A stretch of DNA of 64,000 nucleotides from Limnohabitans sp. Rim11 (GTDB lineage Bacteria > Pseudomonadota > Gammaproteobacteria > Burkholderiales > Burkholderiaceae_C), in contig NZ_CXOM01000001.1 of the NCBI RefSeq assembly GCF_001269365.1, forward strand, positions 248,090 to 312,089, read 5' to 3'. Shown piece by piece: positions 16,996-26,078 of the stretch. A model generated the notes under the pieces. The model had not been told where the DNA came from, did no database searches, and saw only the letters and a list, made by a program, of their open reading frames with translations. Made by a program: the position numbers and the translations under genes. Positions within the stretch are counted from its first letter, which is position 1; every line of letters starts with the position of its first letter.

Positions 16996-19900
16996 ATGTT
17001 TGTTCATTTGCGCCTTCACACCGAGTTTTCCATTGTCGATTCCACCTGTCGCATTGACGATGTGGTGCAGGCAGCGGCAAACGATCAGCAGCCTGCTTTG
17101 GCCATCACCGACCTGAGTAATTTGTTTGGCGCCATCAAGTTTTACAAAGCGGCTCGTGGCAAGGGGGTTCAGCCTATTTTGGGGGCCGAGATCTTTTTGG
17201 AAGGTTTGGGTGCAGATCCGCTGGCTTTGTCGCGTGTCATGGTGCTGGTGCAAAGTTCGCAAGGTTATTTAAACCTGTCTGAATTGTTGGCGCGCGCTTG
17301 GACGCAAAACATGGTGAAGACCAATGCTGTGGTCAAGCTGTCGTGGCTTCAAGAGCTCTCAGAAGGCCTCATCATGTTGTCGGGCGCGCAGGCAGGCCCT
17401 GTTGGCCAGGCATTGGTGCAAGGCGATACCTCGCGTGCTGCCGAAATTGCGTTGCAGTTGGCGTCTATTTTTACGCACCGCTTCTATTTGGAAATTCAGC
17501 GCGCAGGTCGTCCTGAAGACAACGCGCACGTGATTGCTGCCGTGAAATTGGCGGCGCGGTTGAGCTTGCCCGTGGTGGCCACACATCCCGTTCAGTTTTT
17601 GGCTGAAGACGATTACGAATCGCACGAAGCCCGTGTGTGTATTTCTGAGGGCGAAATTTTGGGCAACCAGCGCCGTGTTCGCAAGTTCACGCGCGACCAA
17701 TACTTCAAGTCGTCTGCCGAAATGCAGGCCTTGTTTACCGATGTGCCCAGTGCCTTGGCCAACTCGGTCGAAATCGCCAAGCGCTGTAATTTGTCTTTGG
17801 TCTTGGGCAAGCCACAGCTGCCCAATTACCCTACGCCACTGACCGATGGCAAGCCCATGCCCATTGAGGATTATTTCCGCTTGTTGTCGGTGGAAGGCTT
17901 GGAAGAGCGCTTGGTGCATTTGTACCCCGATCCCGTCAAGCGAGAGGCCGAGCGTGCGCGTTATGCCGAGCGTTTGGAATTTGAGATCAACACCATCTTG
18001 AAGATGGGCTTCCCGGGCTACTTCTTAATCGTGGGTGACTTCATCAACTGGGCCAAGAAAAATGGCTGTCCGGTGGGGCCGGGACGGGGTTCGGGTGCCG
18101 GTTCATTGGTGGCGTATTCACTCAAAATTACCGACCTCGATCCGCTGCAATACAACTTGCTGTTTGAGCGTTTCTTGAACCCCGAGCGGGTCTCCATGCC
18201 CGACTTCGACATTGACTTTTGCCAAACCAATCGCGACCGCGTGATTGACTACGTCAAAGACAAATACGGCCGTGATGCCGTCAGTCAAATTGCCACCTTC
18301 GGCACCATGGCTGCACGTGCGGCCATTCGTGACGTGGGCCGTGTACTCGACATGAGCTACATGTTCTGCGACGGCATCAGCAAACTCATTCCCAATAAGC
18401 CAGGGCAGCACATCACCATCGATGGCGCCATCAAGGCCGAGCCTATTTTGGCCGAGCGCTTGGACAAAGAAGACGAAGTCAAAACGCTGCTGGCGCTGGC
18501 CCAAAAACTAGAAGGTATGACCCGTAACGTGGGCATGCATGCGGGTGGTGTGTTGATTGCGCCAGGCAAACTCACTGACTTCTGTCCTTTGTACCAACAG
18601 CCTGGCAGTACCTCGGCTGTGAGCCAGTACGACAAGGATGACGTGGAAGCCATTGGTTTGGTGAAGTTTGACTTCTTGGGCTTGGCCACCTTGACCATTT
18701 TGGAAGTGGCGCGCGAGATGATCGTGAAGCGCCACAAAGGCCAAGAAAATTTCGCTTACGAAAACATTCCCTTGGACGATGTCGCTACGTACAAGTTGTT
18801 TTCTGATGGCCGCACCGAGTCGGTGTTCCAGTTTGAAAGTCGTGGCATGCAGGGCATGTTGAAAGACGCGAGGCCTTCACGCTTAGAAGACTTGATTGCG
18901 CTCAACGCCTTGTACCGACCTGGCCCTATGGATTTGATTCCCAGTTTTGTGGCACGCAAGCACGGCCGCGAAGTGGTGGAGTATCCACACCCCTTGGTAG
19001 AAAAAGTGCTGTCCGAAACCTACGGCATCATGGTCTACCAAGAGCAGGTGATGCAAACTGCTCAGGTGCTGGGCGGTTACAGCCTGGGCGGCGCCGACTT
19101 GTTGCGCCGAGCCATGGGTAAGAAAAAAGCCGAAGAGATGGCCGAGCACCGCGCCATTTTCCGCAAGGGCGCTGAGGCCAATGGCCTGTCGGAAACCAAA
19201 GCCGATGAAGTCTTTGACTTGATGGAAAAGTTTGCGGGCTACGGTTTTAACAAATCGCACGCGGCGGCTTATTCCTTGTTGGCGTATCACACGGGTTGGT
19301 TGAAGGTCCATTTCACGGCGGAGTTTTTCTGCGCCAACATGACCATGGAAATGGACGACACCGACAAGCTCAAAGTCTTGTATGAAGACGCCTTGAAGTT
19401 TGGAATGACCTTTGATCCCCCAGACGTGAATCGCGGTACGCATCGCTTCGAGCCTGTTTCAGACAAAGTGATTCGATATGGCTTAGGCGCCATCAAGGGC
19501 ACTGGCCAACAAGCCATCGATGCCATTGTGAAAGCGCGCGAGGAGGGAGGGCCCTTCACCAGCTTGTACGATTTTTGTGTGCGCGTAGACCGCAGCCGTC
19601 TGAACAAGCGCACGGTAGAAGCTTTGGTCAAAGCGGGCGCCTTCGATTCCTTGCAACGCAATCGCGCTTCATTGGCGGCCTCCATTGACCGCGCATTTGA
19701 TTTTTCTACAGCCACTTCAGCCAACGCCAATCAGGGCGGCCTGTTTGACATGATGGGCGACGATGCCCACGGCTCCAGCACGCAAGAGCCTGATTTGGTG
19801 GACATGCTGCCTTGGGGCGTTAAAGAGCAGCTGACCAACGAAAAAACCGCGGTTGGTTTCTACTTGTCAGGCCATCTGTTTGATGCGGTAGAACGCGAAG

Positions 19901-20484
19901 TTCGCTTGTTTGCCAAGCGCAAAATTGACGACTTGATTGACAGCCGTGAGCCACAACTCTTGGCGGGCATTGTGAGCGACTTGCGAATCATCAACGGCCA
20001 ACGCGGCAAACTGGCCATCTTTAAGCTGGACGACAAGAGCGCAGTCATGGAAGCCACGGCCGACGAGGCCATGATCAACGCCAATCGCCATTTGCTCAAA
20101 GATGACGAGTTGGTCATTGTGATGGCCAAGATGCAAGCCGACAGATTCTCTGGTGGTTATCGCTTGTCGATTCAACAAGTCTGGGATTTACCGTCTGCGC
20201 GTTGCCGCTTCGGCAAGTTCTTGCGTGTGGCAGTGAATGGCAGAGCGCCCGAAGTGGCCAAACTGGTCAAGGCTTTCCCGCCTCAAAGAGAGGTGTCAGA
20301 GCAGGGCGAGTTATTCAGGGGCCTCACTGTGCGCTTAAAGCTAGAGCGCAAAGCAGACAACGTTGCTGCTAGTGCCGAGCTATCACTTGGCGAGCAAGCC
20401 AAATTCTTCCCAAGCGACGCCGCCCTCTCAAGCTGGATTGCCCAAGCCGATCAAGGCAAAGCCGAAATCGTCTACGAAATTTAA
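16996..20484 (+). CDS. dnaE: DNA polymerase III subunit alpha
   Basis: Replicative polymerase catalytic subunit, 1162 residues, normal for DnaE1. The N-terminal PHP domain starts at FVHLRLHTEFSIVDS. The palm has GPGRGSGAGSLVAYSL near residue 360, and the catalytic aspartates lie in PDFDIDFC near 402. Later motifs are MHAGGVLIAP, RPGPMDLIP, QEQVMQ and GYGFNKSHAAAYS. A helix-hairpin-helix region and an OB-fold (around 980-1050) precede the C-terminus. It is monocistronic. Its stop codon is followed after 5 bases by the long hairpin element at 20490. Confidence 0.98.
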   Translation: MFVHLRLHTEFSIVDSTCRIDDVVQAAANDQQPALAITDLSNLFGAIKFYKAARGKGVQPILGAEIFLEGLGADPLALSRVMVLVQSSQGYLNLSELLARAWTQNMVKTNAVVKLSWLQELSEGLIMLSGAQAGPVGQALVQGDTSRAAEIALQLASIFTHRFYLEIQRAGRPEDNAHVIAAVKLAARLSLPVVATHPVQFLAEDDYESHEARVCISEGEILGNQRRVRKFTRDQYFKSSAEMQALFTDVPSALANSVEIAKRCNLSLVLGKPQLPNYPTPLTDGKPMPIEDYFRLLSVEGLEERLVHLYPDPVKREAERARYAERLEFEINTILKMGFPGYFLIVGDFINWAKKNGCPVGPGRGSGAGSLVAYSLKITDLDPLQYNLLFERFLNPERVSMPDFDIDFCQTNRDRVIDYVKDKYGRDAVSQIATFGTMAARAAIRDVGRVLDMSYMFCDGISKLIPNKPGQHITIDGAIKAEPILAERLDKEDEVKTLLALAQKLEGMTRNVGMHAGGVLIAPGKLTDFCPLYQQPGSTSAVSQYDKDDVEAIGLVKFDFLGLATLTILEVAREMIVKRHKGQENFAYENIPLDDVATYKLFSDGRTESVFQFESRGMQGMLKDARPSRLEDLIALNALYRPGPMDLIPSFVARKHGREVVEYPHPLVEKVLSETYGIMVYQEQVMQTAQVLGGYSLGGADLLRRAMGKKKAEEMAEHRAIFRKGAEANGLSETKADEVFDLMEKFAGYGFNKSHAAAYSLLAYHTGWLKVHFTAEFFCANMTMEMDDTDKLKVLYEDALKFGMTFDPPDVNRGTHRFEPVSDKVIRYGLGAIKGTGQQAIDAIVKAREEGGPFTSLYDFCVRVDRSRLNKRTVEALVKAGAFDSLQRNRASLAASIDRAFDFSTATSANANQGGLFDMMGDDAHGSSTQEPDLVDMLPWGVKEQLTNEKTAVGFYLSGHLFDAVEREVRLFAKRKIDDLIDSREPQLLAGIVSDLRIINGQRGKLAIFKLDDKSAVMEATADEAMINANRHLLKDDELVIVMAKMQADRFSGGYRLSIQQVWDLPSARCRFGKFLRVAVNGRAPEVAKLVKAFPPQREVSEQGELFRGLTVRLKLERKADNVAASAELSLGEQAKFFPSDAALSSWIAQADQGKAEIVYEI

Positions 20485-20489
20485 TTGAA

Positions 20490-20662
20490 GTCAGAGCCAA
20501 ACAATTGGGGTCAGATCAACATTAATTTCCAATCTAAAGGGCTAAAGGCTAAGGGGGGCTGAACGATTTCTGGTACTCCAGTATGAGGAAGCCCCCCTTA
20601 GCCTTTAGCCCTTTAGATTGACCAAATTAATGTTGATCTGACCCCAATTGTTTGGCTCTGAC
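20490..20662. repeat. Long hairpin element with conserved 27-base loop, copy 1
   Basis: A left arm of 71 bases (20490-20560) and a right arm of 73 bases (20590-20662) are perfect inverted copies, except for a small bulge where TTCC faces TTGGTC (about 20527-20530 against 20618-20626). The 29-base loop contains a 27-base core at 20563-20589. The core begins ACGATTTCTGGTAC and ends CCAGTATGAGGA, with one T between. The same core, with C for T, sits in the hairpin at 44098-44175 between unrelated arms. Each arm carries a TTGGGGTCAGATCAACATT repeat, and TCTGACCCCAATT is repeated directly at 20637 and 20657. It fills the junction of the convergent dnaE and tolA genes and would also terminate both. 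Confidence 0.9.
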
Positions 20663-20667
20663 CCCAA

Positions 20668-21618
20668 TTAATCTTTGGGTCGGAAGCTTATTTCAAGTAC
20701 GGGTGGTACGCGGCCATCTTCGTCGCGGGGCAGGGTGGCGGTTTTGTCGATGGCTTTCAGGACGGCTTCATCCCATGACTTGTTGCCACTGCTGGACAAA
20801 AGTTTGCGGCTCAGAATGGTGCCGTCGGGTGCAGTTCTGACTTCAACCTCTGCTTTAGGGTTGCCCGCAACATCCTCGGTGAAAGTGATGTTGGGTTTGA
20901 TGCGCGCACGAATACGGCCCGCATAACTGGCAGAAGGACCCGATGATTTGAGTGCGGTGCCTTTGGCGTTTTCATCGCCAGATGCGCCCGCCATGCCTTG
21001 CATGCGTTTCAAGTTTTCATTGCGAAGCGCAGCGGCGCGTTTTTCCTCTGCGGCGGCTTTCTTGGCTTCCTCTTTGGCCTTGGCCGTAGCCTCTTCTTTT
21101 TTCTTCTTCTCGAGTTCCTTGGCCTTCTCTTTTTCTTTCTCTTTTTCTTTCTCTTTGGCCTTTTGTTTTTCTAACTTTTCTTTCTCAATTTTTTCTTTTT
21201 CAAGCTTCTTTTTCTTTTCTAATTCAGCTTCTTTTTTCTCTTCGAGCTTCTTCTTTTCTTTTTCTTTTTTCAGAGCGATGTCAGCCGCTTCACGCTCTGC
21301 GGCAGCACTCACTTTCGGTGGCGCAGGCTTTGGTTCTGGTTTGGGTTCAGGCTTGGACTCAACTTTTTTGACAGGCTCGGGTGGCTTCACGGGTTCTGGC
21401 GGTGTTGGCTCAGGTTCATTGGCGGCGGGTGCGGCCTCGGCGGGTACTGCCGACCAAAGTTCTGCTGAAGCGGAGAGGGTATTGGGCTCGGTCTTCCAAT
21501 GGATGCCCCAAGTGAGCGCTCCCAACAACAGCAAGTGCATGAACAAAGCAAACGACAAAGAGCGACCAAATCCACCTGTCGGTGGTGGTGCAAACTCGTT
21601 GTGTGCAATGGCGTTCAT
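20668..21618 (-). CDS. tolA: Cell envelope integrity protein TolA
   Basis: Inner-membrane spanning component of the Tol-Pal system, linking TolQR to the outer membrane during cell constriction. The 316 residues show the TolA plan. A short N-terminus and one membrane helix (about 20-40, SFALFMHLLLLGALTWGI) come first. A Pro/Glu/Lys stretch (about 60-100) and a long Lys/Glu/Ala-rich coiled coil (about 105-205, encoded by low-complexity DNA at about 21000-21300) follow. A compact C-terminal domain with YAGRIRARIKPNITF and VLEISFRPKD ends the protein. It is the last gene of the tol part of the operon. tolB and pal, which usually follow, are absent, and the hairpin element starts 6 bases after the stop. 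Confidence 0.93.
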   Translation of the reverse strand: MNAIAHNEFAPPPTGGFGRSLSFALFMHLLLLGALTWGIHWKTEPNTLSASAELWSAVPAEAAPAANEPEPTPPEPVKPPEPVKKVESKPEPKPEPKPAPPKVSAAAEREAADIALKKEKEKKKLEEKKEAELEKKKKLEKEKIEKEKLEKQKAKEKEKEKEKEKAKELEKKKKEEATAKAKEEAKKAAAEEKRAAALRNENLKRMQGMAGASGDENAKGTALKSSGPSASYAGRIRARIKPNITFTEDVAGNPKAEVEVRTAPDGTILSRKLLSSSGNKSWDEAVLKAIDKTATLPRDEDGRVPPVLEISFRPKD

Positions 21619-21644
21619 GCGTTTAAAAAAGAATCACTAGAAGC

Positions 21645-22064
21645 TCAAGGTGCCAATTGCACCGACAGCCCCACACGCTGTATGCCAGCGCGCTGCAAGG
21701 TGTCCATCACCTTCACCACAGTTTCGTATTTGACATTGCGATCGGCACTGATGACCACGGCAGAATTGGCTTGTCCTGTTTGTGCAACGCGCACGCTGTT
21801 GGCCAAGTTGTCCAAATTGGTCTTTTGCGTTTTGCTGTCGTTCACCATCTCCAAGCTGTCGTCTTTTTGAACCACAATTTGAATCACTTGATCGGGCTGC
21901 TTGGCGGCTTTGCCCACACTGGGTAAATCGACCATGCTGGGTGTGATCATGGGTGCCGTCACCATGAAAATAATAAGCAGCACCAACATCACATCGATGA
22001 AGGGCACCATGTTGATTTCATTGATGGTGCGGCGTCCGCGGCCGCGCGAGGAAACAGCAGGCAT
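21645..22064 (-). CDS. tolR: Biopolymer transport protein TolR (ExbD family)
   Basis: Partner of TolQ in the proton-driven Tol motor, 139 residues. It has one membrane helix near 22-42 (VPFIDVMLVLLIIFMV) whose Asp is the proton-carrying residue of ExbD/TolR proteins, and a periplasmic domain ending GIQRVGLSVQLAP. It lies 18 bases after tolQ and 26 before tolA. Context decides for TolR over ExbD. Confidence 0.94.
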   Translation of the reverse strand: MPAVSSRGRGRRTINEINMVPFIDVMLVLLIIFMVTAPMITPSMVDLPSVGKAAKQPDQVIQIVVQKDDSLEMVNDSKTQKTNLDNLANSVRVAQTGQANSAVVISADRNVKYETVVKVMDTLQRAGIQRVGLSVQLAP

Positions 22065-22082
22065 GTGGGCGCTCCCTAAAGA

Positions 22083-22808
22083 TCAGTGACCAGAAGCAGA
22101 AAGGTGAGAGCCAGCCGTGCCGCCCGCACCGGCCGTGCCGCCCAAACTTCTTTGCAAAATATTGGAGAACTCTTCAATGAAGGTTTCCAATTTGATGGCA
22201 ATGCGGTCGATGTCACGCGCAAATCGGTTGTAGGCCACTACCGCAGGGATGGCAGAAAACAAGCCGATGGCGGTGGCCACCAAGGCCTCGGCAATGCCTG
22301 GCGCTACGGTGGCCAGAGTAACTTGCTGCATGCTGGCCAAACCAGTAAAGGCATGCATGATGCCCCACACAGTACCAAACAAACCAACATAAGGCGAAAC
22401 AGAGCCCACTGAAGCTAGGAAAGAAAGCTGGGCTTCAGCAACATCCATCTCGCGTTGAAAGCTGGCACGCATGGCACGACGAGCACCGTCCAATAAGGTG
22501 CCTGTATCGGAAATTCGACGTTCACGCAGTTTTTGATATTCGCGCATGCCGCTGGCAAAAATGCGTTCCATGGGGCCGGCCATTTTTGAATTTTGGACAG
22601 CTGCTGAAAACAGGTCATTCAAGCTGGTGCCAGACCAAAACTGTTGCTCAAACTCTTCATTCAAAGTTTGAATGCGTTTGATGGCCGTGAGCTTGCGAAC
22701 AATAGCGGCCCAACTGGCAATCGAGATGGCCATCAAGATGACCATGACGATTTGCACGACGAAGCTGGCGTTTAAAACCAGATGAAGGATGGACATGTCT
22801 TGGTTCAT
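22083..22808 (-). CDS. tolQ: Tol-Pal system protein TolQ
   Basis: Three-helix inner-membrane motor protein of the MotA/TolQ/ExbB family, 241 residues. Helix 1 lies near 15-37 (VVQIVMVILMAISIASW). The pair GLFGTVWGIMHAF and GIAEALVATAIGLFSAIPAVVAYN forms helices 2 and 3, with the conserved Thr and Pro residues lining the proton path. I chose the ATG at 22808, which overlaps the ybgC stop as ATGA, over a longer open frame from 22928 that runs through ybgC in another frame. Confidence 0.95.
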   Translation of the reverse strand: MNQDMSILHLVLNASFVVQIVMVILMAISIASWAAIVRKLTAIKRIQTLNEEFEQQFWSGTSLNDLFSAAVQNSKMAGPMERIFASGMREYQKLRERRISDTGTLLDGARRAMRASFQREMDVAEAQLSFLASVGSVSPYVGLFGTVWGIMHAFTGLASMQQVTLATVAPGIAEALVATAIGLFSAIPAVVAYNRFARDIDRIAIKLETFIEEFSNILQRSLGGTAGAGGTAGSHLSASGH

Positions 22809-23215
22809 TGAAGTACTTCCAAAATCTTGGCCGGGATGCGGCCTGGTTTCATGGTTTGGCTGTCTACCCAGCCGATTCTTATCGTGCCTTCGGCCAACAG
22901 TTTGCGTTGGCCTGCCGCATTCAGCCACGCTTGTTGTGTCAAGACCAAGCTTGCGCGGCCCGACTCAGAAGTTTGTGCTGTGACTTCAAGCAAATCATCC
23001 AAGCGTGCTGGCGAAAAATATTTAAGCTGCGTTTCACTGACCACAAACATGCCGCCACTTTCGTCTTTCAAGGATTGTTGTTCAACCCCCAACGAGCGCA
23101 ACCATTCGGTGCGAGCGCGTTCAAAAAACTTCAGGTAATTGGCGTAAAAAACGATGCCACCGGCATCGGTGTCTTCCCAGTAAATTCGAATGGGAAACGT
23201 GAACACAGCTTTCAT
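22805..23215 (-). CDS. ybgC: Tol-Pal-associated acyl-CoA thioesterase
   Basis: Hotdog-fold thioesterase of 136 residues. The motif [28 protein letters not shown] near residues 11-38 contains the catalytic Asp and is diagnostic of YbgC. It acts on acyl-CoA or acyl-ACP at the inner membrane and is normally first in the tol-pal cluster, as here. The start overlaps nusB by ATGA and the stop overlaps tolQ by ATGA. Confidence 0.94.
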   Translation of the reverse strand: MKAVFTFPIRIYWEDTDAGGIVFYANYLKFFERARTEWLRSLGVEQQSLKDESGGMFVVSETQLKYFSPARLDDLLEVTAQTSESGRASLVLTQQAWLNAAGQRKLLAEGTIRIGWVDSQTMKPGRIPAKILEVLQ

Positions 23216-23745
23216 GCGCGTGCGCGGCCAGCCTGTCGGTCGGCTTGAACTTCATGGGGGCGCAGCTGCGGTGCTAAGCCTTCAAGCACTGCGTTCACAT
23301 ACTTGTGGCCATCGGTGCCGCCAAATTCTTTGGCCAATTCGATGCACTCGTTCAGGCTGACGCGCCATGGCACTTCTAGGCAATGCTTGAGCTCGTAGGT
23401 GCCAATCCACATGGCCGCATGTTCAATGGGAGAAATTTCGGCCATGCTGCGATCAAGCAAGGGCAAGATCAGCTTGTCTAAGTCTGCCGCTTGTTCAGAG
23501 CAGCCGTACAGCAACGCATCGTAATGTGCCGAGTCTGCTTTGTGAAAGCCAGACAGGTCGCGTGTGAACACATCAATGTCGGCGGCTTCGTTTTTACCCA
23601 CCAAGACTTGATACAGCGCTTGCAACGCAAATTCACGCGCACGGCTGCGCGCCGATTTGCTGGCGGACTTTCCAGGCTTGCGACTGGATGGTTTGGTACT
23701 TTTCGAAGCAGTGCCAGCCAAAGCGTTTTCGGGCAACTCGCTCAT
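23212..23745 (-). CDS. nusB: Transcription antitermination factor NusB
   Basis: RNA-binding factor that pairs with NusE (S10) on boxA in rRNA antitermination. The 177-residue protein has a basic, Ser/Lys-rich extension of about 35 residues before the NusB fold, which starts [12 protein letters not shown]. The C-terminal [19 protein letters not shown] is the family signature. It overlaps ribH and ybgC by four bases on each side. The ribH-nusB linkage is widespread. Confidence 0.96.
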   Translation of the reverse strand: MSELPENALAGTASKSTKPSSRKPGKSASKSARSRAREFALQALYQVLVGKNEAADIDVFTRDLSGFHKADSAHYDALLYGCSEQAADLDKLILPLLDRSMAEISPIEHAAMWIGTYELKHCLEVPWRVSLNECIELAKEFGGTDGHKYVNAVLEGLAPQLRPHEVQADRQAGRARA

Positions 23746-24236
23746 GCCAATTCCTCATCGTTCAGGTCGTCATCGCCAATCGACAAATCTTCAAGCAGCA
23801 TGGCCATTTCAACCGCTACTCGGGCTGCGTCCTGACCTTTTTCGGTCTGACGTGCAATGGCTTGCTCCATGTTTTCTGTGGTCAAGATGGCATTGGCAAT
23901 GGGCACGTTGTAGTCCAAAGAAATGCGACTGACGCCTGCGCCTGATTCATTGGCCACCAATTCGAAGTGATAAGTTTCACCTCGAATGATGCAACCCAAG
24001 GCCACCAAGGCGTCGTACTCGCCGCGCTCCGCCATGGCCTGCAAGGCAATGGGAACTTCCAATGCGCCGGGCACCAACACATGGTCAATGTCGTGCACGC
24101 CCAATTCTTCAAGTTCACGAATACAAGCCACCGCCAAAGCGTTGGTAATGCCCTCGTTGAACCTGGCTTGCACAATACCAATGTGCAGGCCTGTACCGTC
24201 CAACTCTTGCTCAATGCCTTTGTCTGCGCCTTGCAT
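23742..24236 (-). CDS. ribH: 6,7-dimethyl-8-ribityllumazine synthase
   Basis: Penultimate riboflavin enzyme, condensing the RibA/D pyrimidine with the RibB four-carbon unit. The 164-residue protein has the family motifs [27 protein letters not shown] and [18 protein letters not shown] with the catalytic His. A short acidic C-terminal tail ([10 protein letters not shown]) is unusual but harmless. It starts 2 bases after the ribBX stop and overlaps nusB. Confidence 0.96.
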   Translation of the reverse strand: MQGADKGIEQELDGTGLHIGIVQARFNEGITNALAVACIRELEELGVHDIDHVLVPGALEVPIALQAMAERGEYDALVALGCIIRGETYHFELVANESGAGVSRISLDYNVPIANAILTTENMEQAIARQTEKGQDAARVAVEMAMLLEDLSIGDDDLNDEELA

Positions 24237-24238
24237 AT

Positions 24239-25372
24239 TTATTCCTTCGGGATGTAGCCAATAACTTCAACGCCATAACCCGCCATGCTGGGCATGCGTC
24301 GGGGTTGGCCCATGAGTTTCATTTTGTGGACGCCGCACTCGCGAACAATTTGAATGCCTACGCCGTAGGTGCGCAAATCCATTTTGCTTCTGTTGGGGGC
24401 TTGGGCGGAGCGAGCTCTGCCTTCAAACTGCGCCAAGAGTTGCTCAGCGCTTTCACCGCAATTGAGCAGCACCGCAACGCCTTGGCCTTGCTTGTTGATG
24501 TAGTCGAGGCTGTTTTCTAAACTCCACGAGTGCATTTTGCGACCGACTTCCAGCACATCAAATACTGACAAGGGCTCGTGAACGCGAACGGGAACGATGG
24601 TGTCTTCGGCCCAATTGCCTTTGACCAAGGCCAAGTGCAGAGATTGGCTAGGCTTGTCTTTGAAGGCATGTGCGGTGAACTCGCCATGAGCCGTTTGCAA
24701 AACTCGTGTGCCCACTTTTTCGACCAAAGATTCGGTGCGACTGCGGTATTCAATGAGGTCGGCAATGGTGCCAATTTTGAGACCGTGCTCGGCTGCAAAA
24801 ATTTGCAAATCGGGCAAGCGCGCCATGGTGCCATCGTCCTTCATGATTTCGCAAATGACCGAGGAGGCGCTGCAGCCGGCCATCACGCCTAAGTCGCAAC
24901 CTGCTTCAGTGTGACCAGCTCGCATCAGCACGCCGCCATCCACCGCTTGCAAAGGAAAAATGTGACCGGGTTGCACCAAGTCTTTGGCTATGGCATTTGC
25001 AGCCACGGCGGTCTTGACTGTCAGTGCGCGATCGGCTGCAGAAATGCCTGTGGTCACGCCCTCGGCGGCCTCAATAGAAACTGTGAAGGCGGTGCTGTAC
25101 ACCGTGCCATTGCTGGCGGCCATGGGAGGCAACTTCAAGTGTTCGCAACGCTCGCGTGTCAGCGTTAAACAAATCAACCCCCGACCATACTTGGCCATGA
25201 AATTAATGGCCTCTGGTGTGACGTGGTCGGACGCAATCAGCAAGTCACCTTCGTTTTCGCGATCTTCATCGTCGACCATGATGACGATGCGGCCTGCGCG
25301 CATGTCGGCCACGATGTCTTCGACGGGAGAAATTTGGACAGGCGTCAAAGGACGTCCGGAATCTGTGCTCAT
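24239..25372 (-). CDS. ribBX: 3,4-dihydroxy-2-butanone-4-phosphate synthase with degenerate GTP cyclohydrolase II domain (RibBX type)
   Basis: The N-terminal half (about residues 13-210 of 377) is a full RibB domain: [19 protein letters not shown] near 30-48 binds metal and ribulose-5-phosphate, and [12 protein letters not shown] is present. The C-terminal half resembles GTP cyclohydrolase II but lacks its catalytic zinc motif. Where RibA has R-x-HSECLTGD the sequence is [14 protein letters not shown], and no C...CxC cysteine set is visible. It is therefore probably RibB plus an inactive or regulatory X domain, as described for RibBX proteins, and a separate ribA should exist elsewhere. The start at 25372 gives MSTDSGRPL; the open frame extends 32 codons further without support. 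It follows ribE by 10 bases. Confidence 0.9.
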   Translation of the reverse strand: MSTDSGRPLTPVQISPVEDIVADMRAGRIVIMVDDEDRENEGDLLIASDHVTPEAINFMAKYGRGLICLTLTRERCEHLKLPPMAASNGTVYSTAFTVSIEAAEGVTTGISAADRALTVKTAVAANAIAKDLVQPGHIFPLQAVDGGVLMRAGHTEAGCDLGVMAGCSASSVICEIMKDDGTMARLPDLQIFAAEHGLKIGTIADLIEYRSRTESLVEKVGTRVLQTAHGEFTAHAFKDKPSQSLHLALVKGNWAEDTIVPVRVHEPLSVFDVLEVGRKMHSWSLENSLDYINKQGQGVAVLLNCGESAEQLLAQFEGRARSAQAPNRSKMDLRTYGVGIQIVRECGVHKMKLMGQPRRMPSMAGYGVEVIGYIPKE

Positions 25373-25382
25373 GTGAGTTCTT

Positions 25383-26048
25383 TCAATGGGGGGAAGCTGC
25401 TTTGAAAGCAGCAGCCGCTGAGTTGGCGGATGCATCGTTGTTGAGCATGCGCTCCACATAACGTGCAATTAAATCGATTTCTAAATTGACAGGGCTGCCA
25501 GTTTGCAAAGTACCCAGTGCGGTGTTCTCGACGGTGTGCGGAATGAGGTTGATGCTGAACTCGCAACCCGCAGCCGTATCCAATACCTTGTTGACGGTCA
25601 GGCTCACGCCATTGACGGTGATAGAGCCTTTGTAGGCCAAATATTTGCCCATGTTGGCAGGGGAGAGAATTTTCAATTCCCAGCTTTCGCCTACTTGCGC
25701 AAAATGCGTGACTTTGCCAATGCCATCGACATGGCCAGACACAATGTGGCCACCCAAACGGTCATGGGCACGCAGTGCTTTTTCTAAATTGACTTTTCCC
25801 AGTTTGTCGAGCCCACACGTTTTGTCGAGCGACTCGGCGGAGATGTCGATGGTGAATTGGTGTGTGGCCACATCGAAGGAGGTGACGGTCATGCAAGCGC
25901 CGTTGATGGCAATGCTGTCACCCAAGCCGATGTCGTCCAGGTAGCCTGCGGGTACCTCGAGAGTGAGTCGCTTGCCATGGCTTAAAGAGCTGCCCAGGTC
26001 GTGGAGGGCGGCGATACGCCCCACGCCGGTGATGATTCCGGTAAACAT
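25383..26048 (-). CDS. ribE: Riboflavin synthase, alpha chain
   Basis: Dismutates two lumazines to riboflavin. The 221 residues form two lumazine-binding barrels in tandem. The N-terminus MFTGIITGVGRI is diagnostic, GACMTVTSF lies in barrel 1 and GVSLTVNKV in barrel 2, and VSGHVDGIGKV joins them. The C-terminus has an Ala/Ser-rich tail. It lies 30 bases after ribD and 10 before ribBX. Confidence 0.96.
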   Translation of the reverse strand: MFTGIITGVGRIAALHDLGSSLSHGKRLTLEVPAGYLDDIGLGDSIAINGACMTVTSFDVATHQFTIDISAESLDKTCGLDKLGKVNLEKALRAHDRLGGHIVSGHVDGIGKVTHFAQVGESWELKILSPANMGKYLAYKGSITVNGVSLTVNKVLDTAAGCEFSINLIPHTVENTALGTLQTGSPVNLEIDLIARYVERMLNNDASANSAAAAFKAASPH

Positions 26049-26078
26049 GGCGCGTATTTTCGCAGGGATTGGGACGAT

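Noticed and set aside
16951-17262. 104-codon N-terminal extension of TrhO
   Set aside because: It overlaps the start of dnaE on the other strand and is not part of the family; the GTG at 16950 gives the normal protein.
20490-20662. Hairpin as a sequencing-adapter or assembly artefact
   Set aside because: The arms differ slightly, have sharp ends, are flanked by different unique coding sequence, and the same loop recurs elsewhere with other arms; the loop does not resemble adapters I know.
20948-21640. A Ser/Phe-rich plus-strand frame opposite tolA
   Set aside because: It is the complement of the Lys/Glu coiled-coil codons (AAG/GAA read as CTT/TTC), not a gene.
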